NCBI GenBank assembly: GCA_934293005.1
Contig: CAKQYA010000003.1
Span: 45,789 to 109,788, forward strand
Direction: 5' to 3'
Length of the DNA: 64,000 nucleotides
Source of the DNA: an uncultured Bacteroidaceae bacterium
Lineage (GTDB): Bacteria > Bacteroidota > Bacteroidia > Bacteroidales > Bacteroidaceae
Under the pieces are notes generated by a model. It did no database searches. It was not told the DNA's origin and worked only from the letters and a program-made list of their open reading frames with translations. Below, piece by piece: positions 22,796 to 32,731 of this stretch (its first letter is position 1; every line of letters begins with the position of its first letter). A program made the position numbers and the translations under genes.

Positions 22796-25012
22796 TCACG
22801 GCTTGCTGACCGATGAAGGTTTAAGATGGTCTTCAAAATATCTTGTTATCACATTATGGAGATGCACTCTGTCTGTACCCATCATGTTGTGCTCATCACC
22901 TGGATAAGTGAACAGGTCGGGATAGGTATCGGCGTCAATACAGGCCCTGACAAATGAGAGCGTGTGCTGTGGCACGCATACAGGGTCATTGCCTCCATAG
23001 ATAATCATCAGCCGTCCCTTCAGGTTCTTTGCCTTGCCAAGGAGTGACGCTGAGTCGTAACCATCAGGATTAGACTGCGGAGTGTCCATATAACGTTCTC
23101 CGTACATGACCTCATAGAAACGCCAATCGATGACAGGGCCACCTGCCACGCCCACTTTGAAGACGTCGGGATAAGTGGTCATAAGACTGGCAGTCATGAA
23201 TCCGCCAAAACTCCAGCCATGCACTCCAAGGCGGTCAGCGTCGACATATGGCAAACTCTTCAAAAACTCCACTCCTTGCATCTGGTCTTTCATTTCCTCC
23301 ACACCAAGATGCCGGAATGTGGCCTGCTCAAAGTCGAGGCCTCGATGCTCGCTGCCGCGGTTGTCAAGACAGAACATCACATAGCCTTTCTGAGCCATCC
23401 ACACATCCCATCCTCTAACGCCCCAATGACGCGAGGCATCGACATTATGCGCATGTGGTCCGCCATACACATAGACCACGGCCGGGTATTTCTTTGTCTC
23501 GTCAAAATCAGGCGGAAGCACAAGACGATAGTACAAGTCGGTCACACCGTCTGCGGCCTTGATGCTGCCAGTCTTTATTGCCGGCACATTAAATTCGTCC
23601 CATGGTTCCTTGGCCGTCAGCACATTTGCCGGCTTGCCGTCTTTCACCCGCACAATATCAATCTTGCGGGCTATCTGCGGCGATGAATATCTGTCGGCAA
23701 TATATGTTCCCGACACAGAGAGACTTGCCTCATGCCATCCTGTGGCATCGCCCAACAACCTGCGCTTGCCTTGCATGCTGACGCTGAACATATTTTTTTG
23801 CAATGGATTCAGTTCGTTCGAACTATACACCACCTCACGCCCCTTCTCGTTGAAGCCGAGCACACCCAACACCTCATACTTGCCTTTTGTCAACTGTTTC
23901 AGCATCTTGCCGCTCACATCATAGAGATACAGATGGTTATACCCATCACGGCGTGTCTGGTATATAAACTTGCTGCTGTCCCAAGGCAAGAACTGTATCG
24001 TGCTGTTAGGCTCAAAATACTTGTCATTGTGTTCAGTGAAAAGAGTGCGCAGCTTATCGCCTGTGGATGCGTCATATTCATCAAGCGAACCGTCAGTCTG
24101 GTCGCGGTTCAATTCTATAAGATATATTTTCTTTGCGTCGGGCGACCATGACACATTAGTGAAATAGCGGTCAGCCGGATTGCCTGCATTGAGATAAACA
24201 GTCTTGCCCGTTGCAATGTCAAACACGCCTATTGTGACCTTATGCATCGCCTCGCCTGCCATTGGATATGGATCGGGAGCGCATACTGCACATACAGTCT
24301 TGTCGTGTCCTTCTCCTGGATCAGAAGCTACAGGCTTGCCATGTATTATCGGCGCAAGAGCCACCTGAGGATATTTTGTCACCATGCTCTGGTCCATGCG
24401 GTAGAATGCGAGTTTTTTACCATCAGGACTCCAGAACGTGCCTTTGTCTATGCCAAACTCATTGCGGTGCACAGCCTCACCATACACAATGTCAACAGAG
24501 CCATCTTGGCTCACCTGCATGCGTTTGCCTTCTTCTGTGAGCACATACAAGTTGTGCCCAAGCGTGTAGGCAGTGCAGCGTGTCTTAGCATCCCAGTCTT
24601 CGTTGGCCGCCCCATGCTCCAATGTCACATGCCAAGCTACCTTATGGCTTGTCCAATCGAACAAAATGCGCTCATCTGCCAGAGGCACAAGAGCCAAAGT
24701 CTTGTCAGCATAAGGGAAGGTGGCATAATACAAATGCGGCAATGGCTTCAGCCCAGCTTCACGCATTGCCTCATTAGCTTGCGCCAATGTGAACATATCA
24801 GACTTCTTGCCTGTGTCGGAATATTTCACGCAGGCATCTTCAGCCTGTTCCACACATTTGTCGCCCCACCATGTAAAGTATCTGTTGTCAGGCACTGAGT
24901 GGGCATAGTACGTAGAGCCTCCAGGCATGAGGTCATCTATAGTGAAAGGTCTTTTCTGAGCCATGATTGGTAATGACATTAAGGCTATCAAGGAAAGTGT
25001 TGTCTTTTTCAT
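22796..25012 (-). CDS. DPP IV-type prolyl oligopeptidase (peptidase S9B), exported
   Basis: 738 residues with a signal sequence (KKTTLSLIALMSLPIMAQ). The N-terminal half is a beta-propeller with repeated WSPDGKK / WSPDAKK motifs. The C-terminal alpha/beta-hydrolase domain carries the Ser in GVHGWSFGGFMTAS, the Asp in IYGGNDPVCVPQHT and the His in YPGDEHNMMG. This is the layout of dipeptidyl peptidase IV, which releases N-terminal Xaa-Pro dipeptides in the periplasm. Its ATG overlaps the folK stop by 4 bp, so it ends the queA-folK run. Confidence 0.93.
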   Translation of the reverse strand: MKKTTLSLIALMSLPIMAQKRPFTIDDLMPGGSTYYAHSVPDNRYFTWWGDKCVEQAEDACVKYSDTGKKSDMFTLAQANEAMREAGLKPLPHLYYATFPYADKTLALVPLADERILFDWTSHKVAWHVTLEHGAANEDWDAKTRCTAYTLGHNLYVLTEEGKRMQVSQDGSVDIVYGEAVHRNEFGIDKGTFWSPDGKKLAFYRMDQSMVTKYPQVALAPIIHGKPVASDPGEGHDKTVCAVCAPDPYPMAGEAMHKVTIGVFDIATGKTVYLNAGNPADRYFTNVSWSPDAKKIYLIELNRDQTDGSLDEYDASTGDKLRTLFTEHNDKYFEPNSTIQFLPWDSSKFIYQTRRDGYNHLYLYDVSGKMLKQLTKGKYEVLGVLGFNEKGREVVYSSNELNPLQKNMFSVSMQGKRRLLGDATGWHEASLSVSGTYIADRYSSPQIARKIDIVRVKDGKPANVLTAKEPWDEFNVPAIKTGSIKAADGVTDLYYRLVLPPDFDETKKYPAVVYVYGGPHAHNVDASRHWGVRGWDVWMAQKGYVMFCLDNRGSEHRGLDFEQATFRHLGVEEMKDQMQGVEFLKSLPYVDADRLGVHGWSFGGFMTASLMTTYPDVFKVGVAGGPVIDWRFYEVMYGERYMDTPQSNPDGYDSASLLGKAKNLKGRLMIIYGGNDPVCVPQHTLSFVRACIDADTYPDLFTYPGDEHNMMGTDRVHLHNVITRYFEDHLKPSSVSKP

Positions 25013-25416
25013 TTCATTATTTCTTTTAATGGTTTAAGCACGAAGTCACGCTCATTCATGCGCGGATGCGGGATAGTCAATTCGGGCGTCTCTATATGAA
25101 TGTCATCATACACGAGGATGTCTATGTCTATGATGCGGTCATGATACACACCTCCTACCGACTTGCTTAGCCGGCCCATATCGCGTTCTATGGCCTGTGT
25201 CCCGTGCAATAGGTCAAAGGGAGAGAGAGCTGTCTCACAGCACACTGCAGCATTGAGGAAGTCATTATCGCTGCTGAATCCCCATGGTTTGGTTGTCAGG
25301 AAGGCGGACTGGACCCTAACAGTGCCAATCCGCCTTCCTATCTCTTTTATGGCGACACTAAGGTTTCGTTCCTTGTCACCGAGATTAGTCCCGAGAGATA
25401 GGTAAACCTTATGCAT
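25009..25416 (-). CDS. folK: 2-amino-4-hydroxy-6-hydroxymethyldihydropteridine diphosphokinase
   Basis: 135 residues, slightly shorter than the E. coli enzyme. It transfers pyrophosphate to the pterin in folate synthesis. Motifs are YLSLGTNLGDKERNL, QAIERDMGR and DIDILVYDD with IPHPRMNERDFVLKPL. The start codon shares one base with the queA stop (TGATG at 25416), and its own stop overlaps the peptidase start, showing a tightly packed operon. Confidence 0.95.
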   Translation of the reverse strand: MHKVYLSLGTNLGDKERNLSVAIKEIGRRIGTVRVQSAFLTTKPWGFSSDNDFLNAAVCCETALSPFDLLHGTQAIERDMGRLSKSVGGVYHDRIIDIDILVYDDIHIETPELTIPHPRMNERDFVLKPLKEIMK

Positions 25417-26498
25417 CAGTCTATTATAAGCATTGCGTCACCATAGGTGCCAAACATGTAATCTCCCTTGAGGGCTTCCTTGTATGCCTGCATCACTATG
25501 TCATACTCTCCAAAAGCTGTCACGAGCATGAGCATCGTAGTGAGCGGCAGCTGGAAGTTGACGACAAAGGCATCTGCCACAGAGAACTCATAAGGAGGAA
25601 ATATGAATTTGTTTGTCCATCCTTCAAATTCCTTCAGTATGCCTCCGGGACCTGCTGCTGTCTCCAGCGTTCTCAGTACAGTGGAGCCTACTGCGCACAC
25701 TTTATGTTCTGTCTCCTTTGCCTTGTTGACCATGTCGCAAGCCTCCTTGTTGACAAATATCTGCTCAGAGTCGTTCTTATGCTTTGTGAGGTCTTCCACA
25801 TCTATGCTGCGGAAGTTGCCCAAACCTGCATGCAAAGTGATGAAAGCCTGATTGATGCCCTTTATCTCCATGCGCTTCATAAGCTCGCGAGAGAAATGCA
25901 GGCCTGTGGTAGGAGCTGTGACAGCGCCCTCATGACGTGCATATATGGTTTGGAAACGCTCATGGTCCTCTTCTTCCACAGGACGCAAAGAGCGCAGGTC
26001 ATCTGGTATAGGAGCCTCGCCCAGATTGTAGAGGTTCTTCTTAAACTCATCATGCGGCCCATCCACAAGGAAACGCAGCGTTCGGCCACGGGAAGTTGTG
26101 TTGTCGATAACCTCAGCCACAATGGACTGGTCTGGACCAAAGAAAAGTTTGTTGCCTATGCGGATTTTTCTTGCCGGGTCCACAAGCACGTCCCACAGGC
26201 GCAAGGTCTCATTCAGCTCGCGCAGAAGAAACACTTCTATGCGCGCATTTGTCTTTTCCTTCTGTCCATAAAGACGCGCAGGAAAGACCTTGGTGTCATT
26301 GAACACAAACACATCGCCATCATCAAAATAGTCAATGATGTCTCTGAAGACACGATGCTCTATCTCGCCAGTCTTCTTATGCACAACCATAAGCTTAGCC
26401 TCATCCCTGTTATAGAGCTTGGTCTCCGGATTATACGAACGAGGATAAAGGGCTATCTTCTCACTTGGCAGTCTGAACTTAAATTGTGAAAGTTTCAT
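25416..26498 (-). CDS. queA: S-adenosylmethionine:tRNA ribosyltransferase-isomerase
   Basis: 360 residues from ATG 26498 (MKLSQFKFRLPSEKIALYP). An upstream ATG at 26537 adds a 13-residue polar leader not seen in the family. It builds epoxyqueuosine from preQ1 in tRNA with SAM. Motifs are VFVFNDTKVFPARLYGQK, HEGAVTAPTTGLHFS and ITLHAGLGNFRSI. It lies between truB and folK; other queuosine genes are absent from the window. Confidence 0.95.
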   Translation of the reverse strand: MKLSQFKFRLPSEKIALYPRSYNPETKLYNRDEAKLMVVHKKTGEIEHRVFRDIIDYFDDGDVFVFNDTKVFPARLYGQKEKTNARIEVFLLRELNETLRLWDVLVDPARKIRIGNKLFFGPDQSIVAEVIDNTTSRGRTLRFLVDGPHDEFKKNLYNLGEAPIPDDLRSLRPVEEEDHERFQTIYARHEGAVTAPTTGLHFSRELMKRMEIKGINQAFITLHAGLGNFRSIDVEDLTKHKNDSEQIFVNKEACDMVNKAKETEHKVCAVGSTVLRTLETAAGPGGILKEFEGWTNKFIFPPYEFSVADAFVVNFQLPLTTMLMLVTAFGEYDIVMQAYKEALKGDYMFGTYGDAMLIID

Positions 26499-26563
26499 GT
26501 CTTTGTTATCCTTTCTTTTATATTTGTCTGCGCACATTTGTTTCCATCATGCTGCAGGGTCAT

Positions 26564-27355
26564 TTATTGTATGTTATCTGTCTTTTCTATTGTCTGCTGG
26601 TCAAGCCATTCGGGAAACTGCTCTATAGCCATGCAGTCTTGAATCTTGTAATCGCCGATGCGCGTGCGCACAAGCCCGGTGAGGTATGCGCCTGAGCCAA
26701 GAGCAAGGCCAATGTCACGAGCCAATGCCCTTATATAGGTGCCTTTGCTGCACACCACCCTTATGGTGAGCGAGAGATGACTCTCAGCAAGGTTGCCGCT
26801 TTGGTATTTGATGCGTTCGCGCTCATCTGCATCTGCATCAACAGCAGCATTCTCAACCTCGCCAAAATGCAGAATTTCCAGTTCGTCTATCACAAGAACC
26901 TTAGCCTTCAGCTGAACATCTTCACCTTGACGAGCATACTTGAATGCTCTTTTGCCATCTACCTTCACGGCTGAGAATGCAGGAGGCACCTGTTCAATCC
27001 TGCCTATAAAGCCTTTAAGCTTTTCCTCCACCAACTCACGTGTGATATGCCTTGTGGGGTATGTGGCATCTTCCGCCGTCTCCATATCGTATGAAGGAGT
27101 GGTGGCTCCGAGTTTTAGCGTGGCCACATATTCTTTTGTGTGCGCCTGAAGCTCATCAATGCGTTTTGTGCTCTTGCCGGTGCACACTATGAGCACGCCT
27201 GTGGCAAGCGGGTCAAGCGTGCCTGCATGCCCCACCTTCAGTTTTTTCACGCCTAAACGGTGAGACAATTCACCTCTGACTTTGGCTACTACATTAAAAG
27301 ATGTCCATCTGTATGGTTTGTTGAACAAAAGTATTTCTCCTGCTTGTGGATTCAT
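26564..27355 (-). CDS. truB: tRNA pseudouridine(55) synthase
   Basis: 263 residues. It makes pseudouridine 55 in the tRNA T-loop. The catalytic Asp lies in VGHAGTLDPLATGVLIVCTG; other landmarks are KPYRWTSFNVV near the start, QVPPAFSAVKVDGKRAFKYAR, and VVCSKGTYIRALARDIG. It is 9 bp downstream of uppP in the ftsX-DUF3098-uppP-truB-queA-folK cluster common to Bacteroidetes. Confidence 0.96.
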   Translation of the reverse strand: MNPQAGEILLFNKPYRWTSFNVVAKVRGELSHRLGVKKLKVGHAGTLDPLATGVLIVCTGKSTKRIDELQAHTKEYVATLKLGATTPSYDMETAEDATYPTRHITRELVEEKLKGFIGRIEQVPPAFSAVKVDGKRAFKYARQGEDVQLKAKVLVIDELEILHFGEVENAAVDADADERERIKYQSGNLAESHLSLTIRVVCSKGTYIRALARDIGLALGSGAYLTGLVRTRIGDYKIQDCMAIEQFPEWLDQQTIEKTDNIQ

Positions 27356-27364
27356 GCCTATATC

Positions 27365-28189
27365 TTACAGGGCGAGCTGCCATATGAGCACTGCCACGCC
27401 AGCTACAGCGCAATAGACAGCGAACCATATCATCTTGCCCTTTTTTACAAGGTTTATCATAAGTTTGCAAGCCAAGCAACCAGTGACGAAGGCGGCGACG
27501 AAGCCAACTGCAAGCGCCAAAGGCGATATATCTGCCATAGCTTCCGACATGCCCATCTTTATCATGTCTTTCAGATCAAGCAAAGCCATGCCAAGTATAG
27601 GCGGTATGGCCATAAGGAAAGAGAACTGAGCCAATGATTCCTTCTTATTGCCAATAATGAGGCCAGTGCCGATGGTTGAGCCTGAGCGTGACAAACCAGG
27701 CAATACAGCAATGGCCTGTGCCACACCAATGATAATGGCATCCTTCACTGTGATGTGCTCACGTGTGCGCGGCTTGGCAAAATAGCTGAAGCCAAGCAAT
27801 AAAGATGTGACAAGAAGGCAGCATCCCACAAGAACGAGTCCGCTGAACGCCTGCTCCACATAGTCTTTGAAAAACAATCCGACGATGCCTATAGGAATCA
27901 TCGACACAATGATATTGAGGCAATATTTCTGTTCATCATTCATCTTGCCGCCATTGTCACTCAATGGTCGGAATAGTCCCTTGAAAATCCACACTATCTC
28001 TTTCCACAATATAACGATGGTAGACAGCACTGTAGCCACGTGCACCGCCACCGTGAATGTCATAACTTTCTCTGGGTCTTCTACACCAAGAAGTTCACCA
28101 GCAATAGCCAAATGGCCAGAACTGCTGACAGGAAGATATTCAGTCAGTCCTTGGAATATGCCCATGATGAGGGCTTGTAACCAATCCAT
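27365..28189 (-). CDS. uppP: Undecaprenyl-diphosphatase (BacA family)
   Basis: 274 residues. This multi-spanning inner-membrane enzyme dephosphorylates undecaprenyl pyrophosphate to recycle the peptidoglycan lipid carrier. Signature motifs are the N-terminal GIFQGLTEYLPVSSSGHL with the catalytic Glu and the C-terminal PGLSRSGSTIGTGL. Seven to eight hydrophobic helices are visible. Confidence 0.96.
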   Translation of the reverse strand: MDWLQALIMGIFQGLTEYLPVSSSGHLAIAGELLGVEDPEKVMTFTVAVHVATVLSTIVILWKEIVWIFKGLFRPLSDNGGKMNDEQKYCLNIIVSMIPIGIVGLFFKDYVEQAFSGLVLVGCCLLVTSLLLGFSYFAKPRTREHITVKDAIIIGVAQAIAVLPGLSRSGSTIGTGLIIGNKKESLAQFSFLMAIPPILGMALLDLKDMIKMGMSEAMADISPLALAVGFVAAFVTGCLACKLMINLVKKGKMIWFAVYCAVAGVAVLIWQLAL

Positions 28190-28406
28190 AAATTTACTGT
28201 TGCATTATTTGGTTTGATAATTTTAATCTACCACATTAGCCATTAGACCGATGCAGGTTGTGCATTGTTTATTTAACTGGGTCATCTGTAGCAACGTCTG
28301 TCATCTTTTCATAAAGGCTCCGTCAGACGCCGGACAGTGAATGGTTTTCACATCCTATATATTATATAATGTGATAAATCATATAATAAATGGAACGTCA
28401 TTCCAT

Positions 28407-28667
28407 TCAGGCCTCACTTCCAGTCGTTTCATCCACCTTGCAGGCAGATTTCTTAGACGCTGGCCATAGAATAGCCAAAATCTCAAAGAGGAAGCCAGCC
28501 AAGCATACCATTGGGGCAATCTTGATGTGTCTATCGCTAAATATTTCAGGATTGAATGTATCTTCAGTGGTAGCATCGCCCGACATAAGTATAAACCCAA
28601 GCACTATGATGGCAAGTCCTGCTATAAGGAGGATGTAGTTGATTTTTGTAAATGCAAAATTTCTCAT
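28407..28667 (-). CDS. DUF3098 family small membrane protein
   Basis: 86 residues with two hydrophobic helices (INYILLIAGLAIIVLGFILMSG and KIAPMVCLAGFLFEILAILW) and the family start FAFTKINYILL followed by a GD turn and an FNPEIFS segment. The family is restricted to Bacteroidetes and sits between ftsX and uppP, as here, which suggests a role in envelope or division. No experimental function is known to me. The 217-bp gap to uppP holds no further gene. Confidence 0.88.
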   Translation of the reverse strand: MRNFAFTKINYILLIAGLAIIVLGFILMSGDATTEDTFNPEIFSDRHIKIAPMVCLAGFLFEILAILWPASKKSACKVDETTGSEA

Positions 28668-28740
28668 CTTAATCTTATATGTTATAATCTAATTCTATTT
28701 CAAAAAAATCAGAGCATCTTGTTTCCACAGCGAATACATG

Positions 28741-29610
28741 CTACAGATAATAAAGTTCATTGCTTCTCATCTTGAGATATTTGTTGACTGAAACAAGAGT
28801 GCACACAGCCGTTATTACGATGCCGAAGACCATTACTGCGCCAAACACCATTACCACAGCCCTTAAATCTATAATGTTGGCTATCTGAGGCTCAAACTCA
28901 TACAGCCAGCACAGGCTTCCAAACAGGATGCTGTCGGCAAGCAGTGCCGAAACCACACCAAGCACAAAGCTCTGTGCCATGAAAGGCCTGCGGATGAAAT
29001 TCCAACTTGCCCCCACCAGTTTCATTGTGTTGATCAGGAACCGCTTGGAGAATATCGTCAAACGCACAGTGTTGTTGATGAGCGCAAAAGAGATGTAGGT
29101 GAACAGAGCTGCAATGATGAGCAATATGATGCTTATCTTCTTGATGTTCTTGTTGACCGACTGCACCAGATCTTTCGAATATATCACATCCACCACATCG
29201 CTGTTGCCTTTCAGTTCCTTGACAGTTTTGGCTATGCTGTCGGGGTCGGCATAGTCTGCATTGATTTTAACCTCAAACGACGCTGTGTAAGGATTCATCC
29301 CTATAAATTCTGTCGGGTCGATTCCTTGAGCCGCTATTTCCTCACGAAGCGCTTCTTCCTTGGATATGTATGTGACATTCTTGGAATAAGGCGCTTCCAT
29401 AAGTTGCTTGCCGAATGAGCTTATCTGCAAGCTGTCAAGGTCATCGCTTATAAGCACACTCACGTTAATGTTCTCTTTCACGAATGTGGAAAGGCTGTGC
29501 GCTGTGATGACAAACATGGAGATGATGCCAAGCAGCACAAGCACAAGAGTGGTGCTTATTGTAGGTGTGATGAACTGCGTGCTGATGAATGTGTATCTTT
29601 TCTTACTCAT
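28741..29610 (-). CDS. ftsX: Cell division protein FtsX
   Basis: 289 residues. FtsX is the permease-like partner of the ATPase FtsE and controls peptidoglycan hydrolases at the septum. A cytoplasmic N-terminus, first helix (ISTTLVLVLLGIISMFVITA), a periplasmic domain with the typical SVLISDDLD...TYISKEEALRE pattern, and three C-terminal helices around NTMKLVGASWNFIRRPFM are all present. ftsE is not adjacent. The start overlaps the end of miaB by 8 bp. Confidence 0.94.
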   Translation of the reverse strand: MSKKRYTFISTQFITPTISTTLVLVLLGIISMFVITAHSLSTFVKENINVSVLISDDLDSLQISSFGKQLMEAPYSKNVTYISKEEALREEIAAQGIDPTEFIGMNPYTASFEVKINADYADPDSIAKTVKELKGNSDVVDVIYSKDLVQSVNKNIKKISIILLIIAALFTYISFALINNTVRLTIFSKRFLINTMKLVGASWNFIRRPFMAQSFVLGVVSALLADSILFGSLCWLYEFEPQIANIIDLRAVVMVFGAVMVFGIVITAVCTLVSVNKYLKMRSNELYYL

Positions 29611-30913
29611 CTGTCTCTATGCCTTTAAGTGTTGCCGAACTTGACTCGGTGATCCGCACCTTGACGAAATCTCCTATATGATGATTGCCCCGATCAAAGA
29701 CGACCACCTTGTTTTGCGAAGTGCGGCCAAAAAGCTGGCTCTTGCTGCGCTTCGACACTCCCTCCACAAGCACTTCGTATGTCTTGCCTATGTCCTTTCT
29801 GTAACTTTCAGCAGAGAGTTCGTTCTGCAAAGCTATCATCTCGTTGAGACGGCGTATCTTTGTTTCTTCCGGCACATTGTCTGGCAGATGCTTGGAAGCA
29901 TATGTGCCAGGGCGTTCTGAATACTTGAACATGAACGCAGAGTCGAAGCCACATTCACGCATGAGAGAGAGCGAAAGCTGATGGTCTTCCTCTGTCTCGG
30001 AATGATAACCCACAAATATGTCTGTTGTGAGTCCACAATCTGGCACTATGCGCTTGATGGCAGCCACACGGTCGAGATACCATTCTCTGGTATATTTGCG
30101 GTTCATAAGCTTCAATATGCGGTTTGAGCCGCTCTGCACAGGCAGATGTATGTGACGGCATACATTAGGATGTGAAGCTATGACTTCCAGCGTCTCATCA
30201 CTCATATCCTTAGGATGCGAGGTTGTGAATCGTATGCGCATGCTTGGCACAGTCTCGGCCACCTTGGCCAAAAGCTGGGGAAAGCTCACATCACCGCAGC
30301 AATAGCTGTTGACGTTCTGTCCAAGCAGAGTGACTTCCTTGAAGCCCTTATCGCAAAGGTCTACCACTTCCTTGAGAATGCTCTCAACCTCTCGGCTTCT
30401 TTCTCTGCCTCGTGTATATGGCACAATGCAGTAATGGCAGAAATTATTGCATCCGCGCATGATGCTGACAAATCCGCCCACATGCGCTCCACATATACGC
30501 TCTGGCAACACGTCACGATAAGTCTCTGTGGTGCTTAGCTCCACATTGATGGCCTTCTCGCCCATCTCTGCCGAAGCAAACAATTCTGGAAGCGACAGAT
30601 ACGAATCGGGACCTGCCACCACATCCACATCATAGCTTTTTATAAGGTCTTGTTTCACGCGCTCTGCCATGCAGCCGACCACGCCTACAATAAGGTTTCG
30701 GCCCTTCTTCCGCAAAGCGTTAAGGGTATCAAGACGATTGTATATCTTATTCTCAGCATTCTCTCTCACCGAGCATGTGTTGAGGAGAATGGCATCTGCA
30801 TCATCGAGATTGTCACAGGTCTCATACCCTGCCATCTTCATGATTGAGGCAATAACCTCACTGTCTGCCACATTCATCTGGCAGCCATAAGTCTCAATAA
30901 AAAGTTTTCTCAT
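29603..30913 (-). CDS. miaB: tRNA-2-methylthio-N6-dimethylallyladenosine synthase
   Basis: 436 residues from ATG 30913 (a TTG one codon earlier is not needed). This radical-SAM enzyme adds the methylthio group at A37. Order: UPF0004 domain with three cysteines (ETYGCQMN, LLNTCSVRENAE, VGVVGCMAERV) for one 4Fe-4S cluster; radical-SAM CxxxCxxC in RGCNNFCHYCIVPYTRGRERSR for the other; and a C-terminal TRAM domain (LFGRTSQNKVVVFDRG to KVRITESSSATLKG). It heads the operon leading to ftsX and beyond. Confidence 0.97.
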   Translation of the reverse strand: MRKLFIETYGCQMNVADSEVIASIMKMAGYETCDNLDDADAILLNTCSVRENAENKIYNRLDTLNALRKKGRNLIVGVVGCMAERVKQDLIKSYDVDVVAGPDSYLSLPELFASAEMGEKAINVELSTTETYRDVLPERICGAHVGGFVSIMRGCNNFCHYCIVPYTRGRERSREVESILKEVVDLCDKGFKEVTLLGQNVNSYCCGDVSFPQLLAKVAETVPSMRIRFTTSHPKDMSDETLEVIASHPNVCRHIHLPVQSGSNRILKLMNRKYTREWYLDRVAAIKRIVPDCGLTTDIFVGYHSETEEDHQLSLSLMRECGFDSAFMFKYSERPGTYASKHLPDNVPEETKIRRLNEMIALQNELSAESYRKDIGKTYEVLVEGVSKRSKSQLFGRTSQNKVVVFDRGNHHIGDFVKVRITESSSATLKGIETDE

Positions 30914-30944
30914 CAAGAAAAAAATGATTTGTACAAAGTCGATG

Positions 30945-30952
30945 CAAAGGTA
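30945..30952 (-). promoter_or_regulatory. -7 element upstream of miaB
   Basis: TACCTTTG on the minus strand, about 32 bp before the miaB start. A TTTG lies upstream but at only 14 bp spacing, so the -33 half is uncertain. Confidence 0.5.
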
Positions 30953-31048
30953 GCACTTTTAATTCACAAAACCTAACTGATATTTTCATATTTAGCCATC
31001 TACTATGTTTTTTTCCAAATATGTTTTATTATTTAAGATTTATTTGCC

Positions 31049-31056
31049 TAACTTTG
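31049..31056 (+). promoter_or_regulatory. -7 element upstream of the 31-kb membrane protein gene
   Basis: TAACTTTG in an AT-rich region, 43 bp before the ATG at 31099. The -33 region is T-rich but has no clear TTG at 19-21 bp. Confidence 0.5.
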
Positions 31057-31098
31057 TCTTTAATTTGAATCATAACGACATCACATATTTCTCAGACC

Positions 31099-32154
31099 GT
31101 GAAATTTAACTTTCAGAAAGACGTAGCATGCAGTCAGATGACGTTGCCTGTCATTGGAGCGTTTTCACTGCTTCTTTGGTATGCGTTGCCCGTCGGCAAT
31201 GTTCAAGACGCATATTCCAGCACAGATTATGGCATATGGAAATATTTGCCCTCTTCCATCACACATAATGGATGGACGCGTGAGATAAGTCTAATTCTAT
31301 GTGCTTTGTCTGTATATCTCATGGCAGAACTGAACAATGCCAACATGCTGCTGAGGGTGAGTTCTCGAATGCTGAGCAGCATGCTGGCTCTCATTCTGGG
31401 CATTTCGCTCAATTGCCATCACCTGCAGCCTGGACATGTGCTCATGCTTTTGTCGATGATGTCATTCTTCCCTCTCTTTGCTTGCTATCGGCAACCTTCC
31501 CCAAAACATGTATGCATGTCATTCATTCTCATTTCACTGTCATCTTTCGTATTTCCGCACATGATATGGGCAACTGTCATCTACTGGATATTGCTTGGCG
31601 TGATGAGAGCCTTCACATTCCGCTGCTTCGTGGCATCAATCCTTGCCATCCTGCTTCCTTACTGGATTGCGGCAGGCGTTGCCGTACCTTTGGACTATTA
31701 TGAGCCACTGTTGTTGCATCTGCGTCAGATGACAACATTCACCTCCATCGGCAACTGCTCAGGCATCGACATTAGCACCGCATCCATAGCCATACTGACC
31801 GTATTGATGTTCTTCTCCGGTTCAATCGATTTCAATATCAACCGTCTGCTTGACAGAACACGCACGCGCTCAACGCTCAATGCAGTGTTCATCCACGGAT
31901 GCACCATTATCATCGCAATGGCTCTGCAACCACAGCATATCACCGTGCTGCAACCCGTGCTGCTGATAGACACAGCCATCCTGTTCGGCCATTTCTTCAC
32001 GCTCACACACACACGCTTTTCACATATATTCATGATTGCAGTGCTGGCTCTTGCCATCATATCTGTCATGCTGCAATGCAGCACCATCTGCCAAGACGTA
32101 TTGCACTTAACAAGACAATTATTCAGCAACATCACAGAAGCTTGGTTCGACTGA
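31099..32154 (+). CDS. Polytopic membrane protein, possibly DUF6427-like
   Basis: 351 residues, almost entirely hydrophobic with about nine to ten predicted helices (for example PVIGAFSLLLWYALPVG, SMLALILGISLNC, ATVIYWILLGVMRAF, FVASILAILLPYWIAAG, IFMIAVLALAIISVML). The short polar motif AELNNANMLLRVSSRMLSS resembles Bacteroidetes DUF6427 proteins, but I cannot confirm this. No catalytic motif was seen. A DedA-type gene follows after 19 bp. Confidence 0.6.
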   Translation: MKFNFQKDVACSQMTLPVIGAFSLLLWYALPVGNVQDAYSSTDYGIWKYLPSSITHNGWTREISLILCALSVYLMAELNNANMLLRVSSRMLSSMLALILGISLNCHHLQPGHVLMLLSMMSFFPLFACYRQPSPKHVCMSFILISLSSFVFPHMIWATVIYWILLGVMRAFTFRCFVASILAILLPYWIAAGVAVPLDYYEPLLLHLRQMTTFTSIGNCSGIDISTASIAILTVLMFFSGSIDFNINRLLDRTRTRSTLNAVFIHGCTIIIAMALQPQHITVLQPVLLIDTAILFGHFFTLTHTRFSHIFMIAVLALAIISVMLQCSTICQDVLHLTRQLFSNITEAWFD

Positions 32155-32173
32155 ACCAACAAATACAAATTTC

Positions 32174-32638
32174 ATGGACTCTTTAAACCAATTTTTCATA
32201 GAATATGGCTATTGGGGAATGGCAATGGCATCATTCCTTGCCGGCACATTTGTTCCATTCAGCTCAGAAGCCGTTATGGGCGCACTGCTCGCCACCACTG
32301 GCATGGATCCATGCCTCACAGTAATCAGCGGCACCATTGGCAATGTGCTTGGATCAATGTTCAACTATTACATAGGCCGCATAGGAAGCGTGGAGCAGAT
32401 TTCTCATTGGATGCACGTCAAGGAGCGCCGCCTAATAAAAACACGTGACTATGTGGAACGAAAAGGCTCATGGATAGCCACCTTCTCCTTCCTGCCAATC
32501 TTTGGCACTGCCATTTCCATATCACTCGGCATTCTCCGCGCCAACGTATGGGGCGTTCTCTTTTGGTCTTCAATCGGCAAATTCATACGCTACATCATTG
32601 TTGCAGGTTCAGTAGTGGCTCTTGTCGGCGGACATTAG
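32174..32638 (+). CDS. DedA/YqaA family membrane protein
   Basis: 154 residues with four hydrophobic segments. The N-terminal FLAGTFVPFSSEAVMGALLA and GTIGNVLGSMFNYYIGRIG, and the ERKGSWIATFSFLPIFGTAISISLGILR stretch, fit the short YqaA branch of the DedA/SNARE-associated superfamily, linked to lipid-carrier flipping in other bacteria. Substrate unknown. Confidence 0.85.
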   Translation: MDSLNQFFIEYGYWGMAMASFLAGTFVPFSSEAVMGALLATTGMDPCLTVISGTIGNVLGSMFNYYIGRIGSVEQISHWMHVKERRLIKTRDYVERKGSWIATFSFLPIFGTAISISLGILRANVWGVLFWSSIGKFIRYIIVAGSVVALVGGH

Positions 32639-32731
32639 TGTCAAATAAGGTCTCGCAGACATTAGCGCATATAAGTCATTAAGGAGTATATGGTATTCGC
32701 CAAACCATATCTTTCAATTTGGCACGAGGCA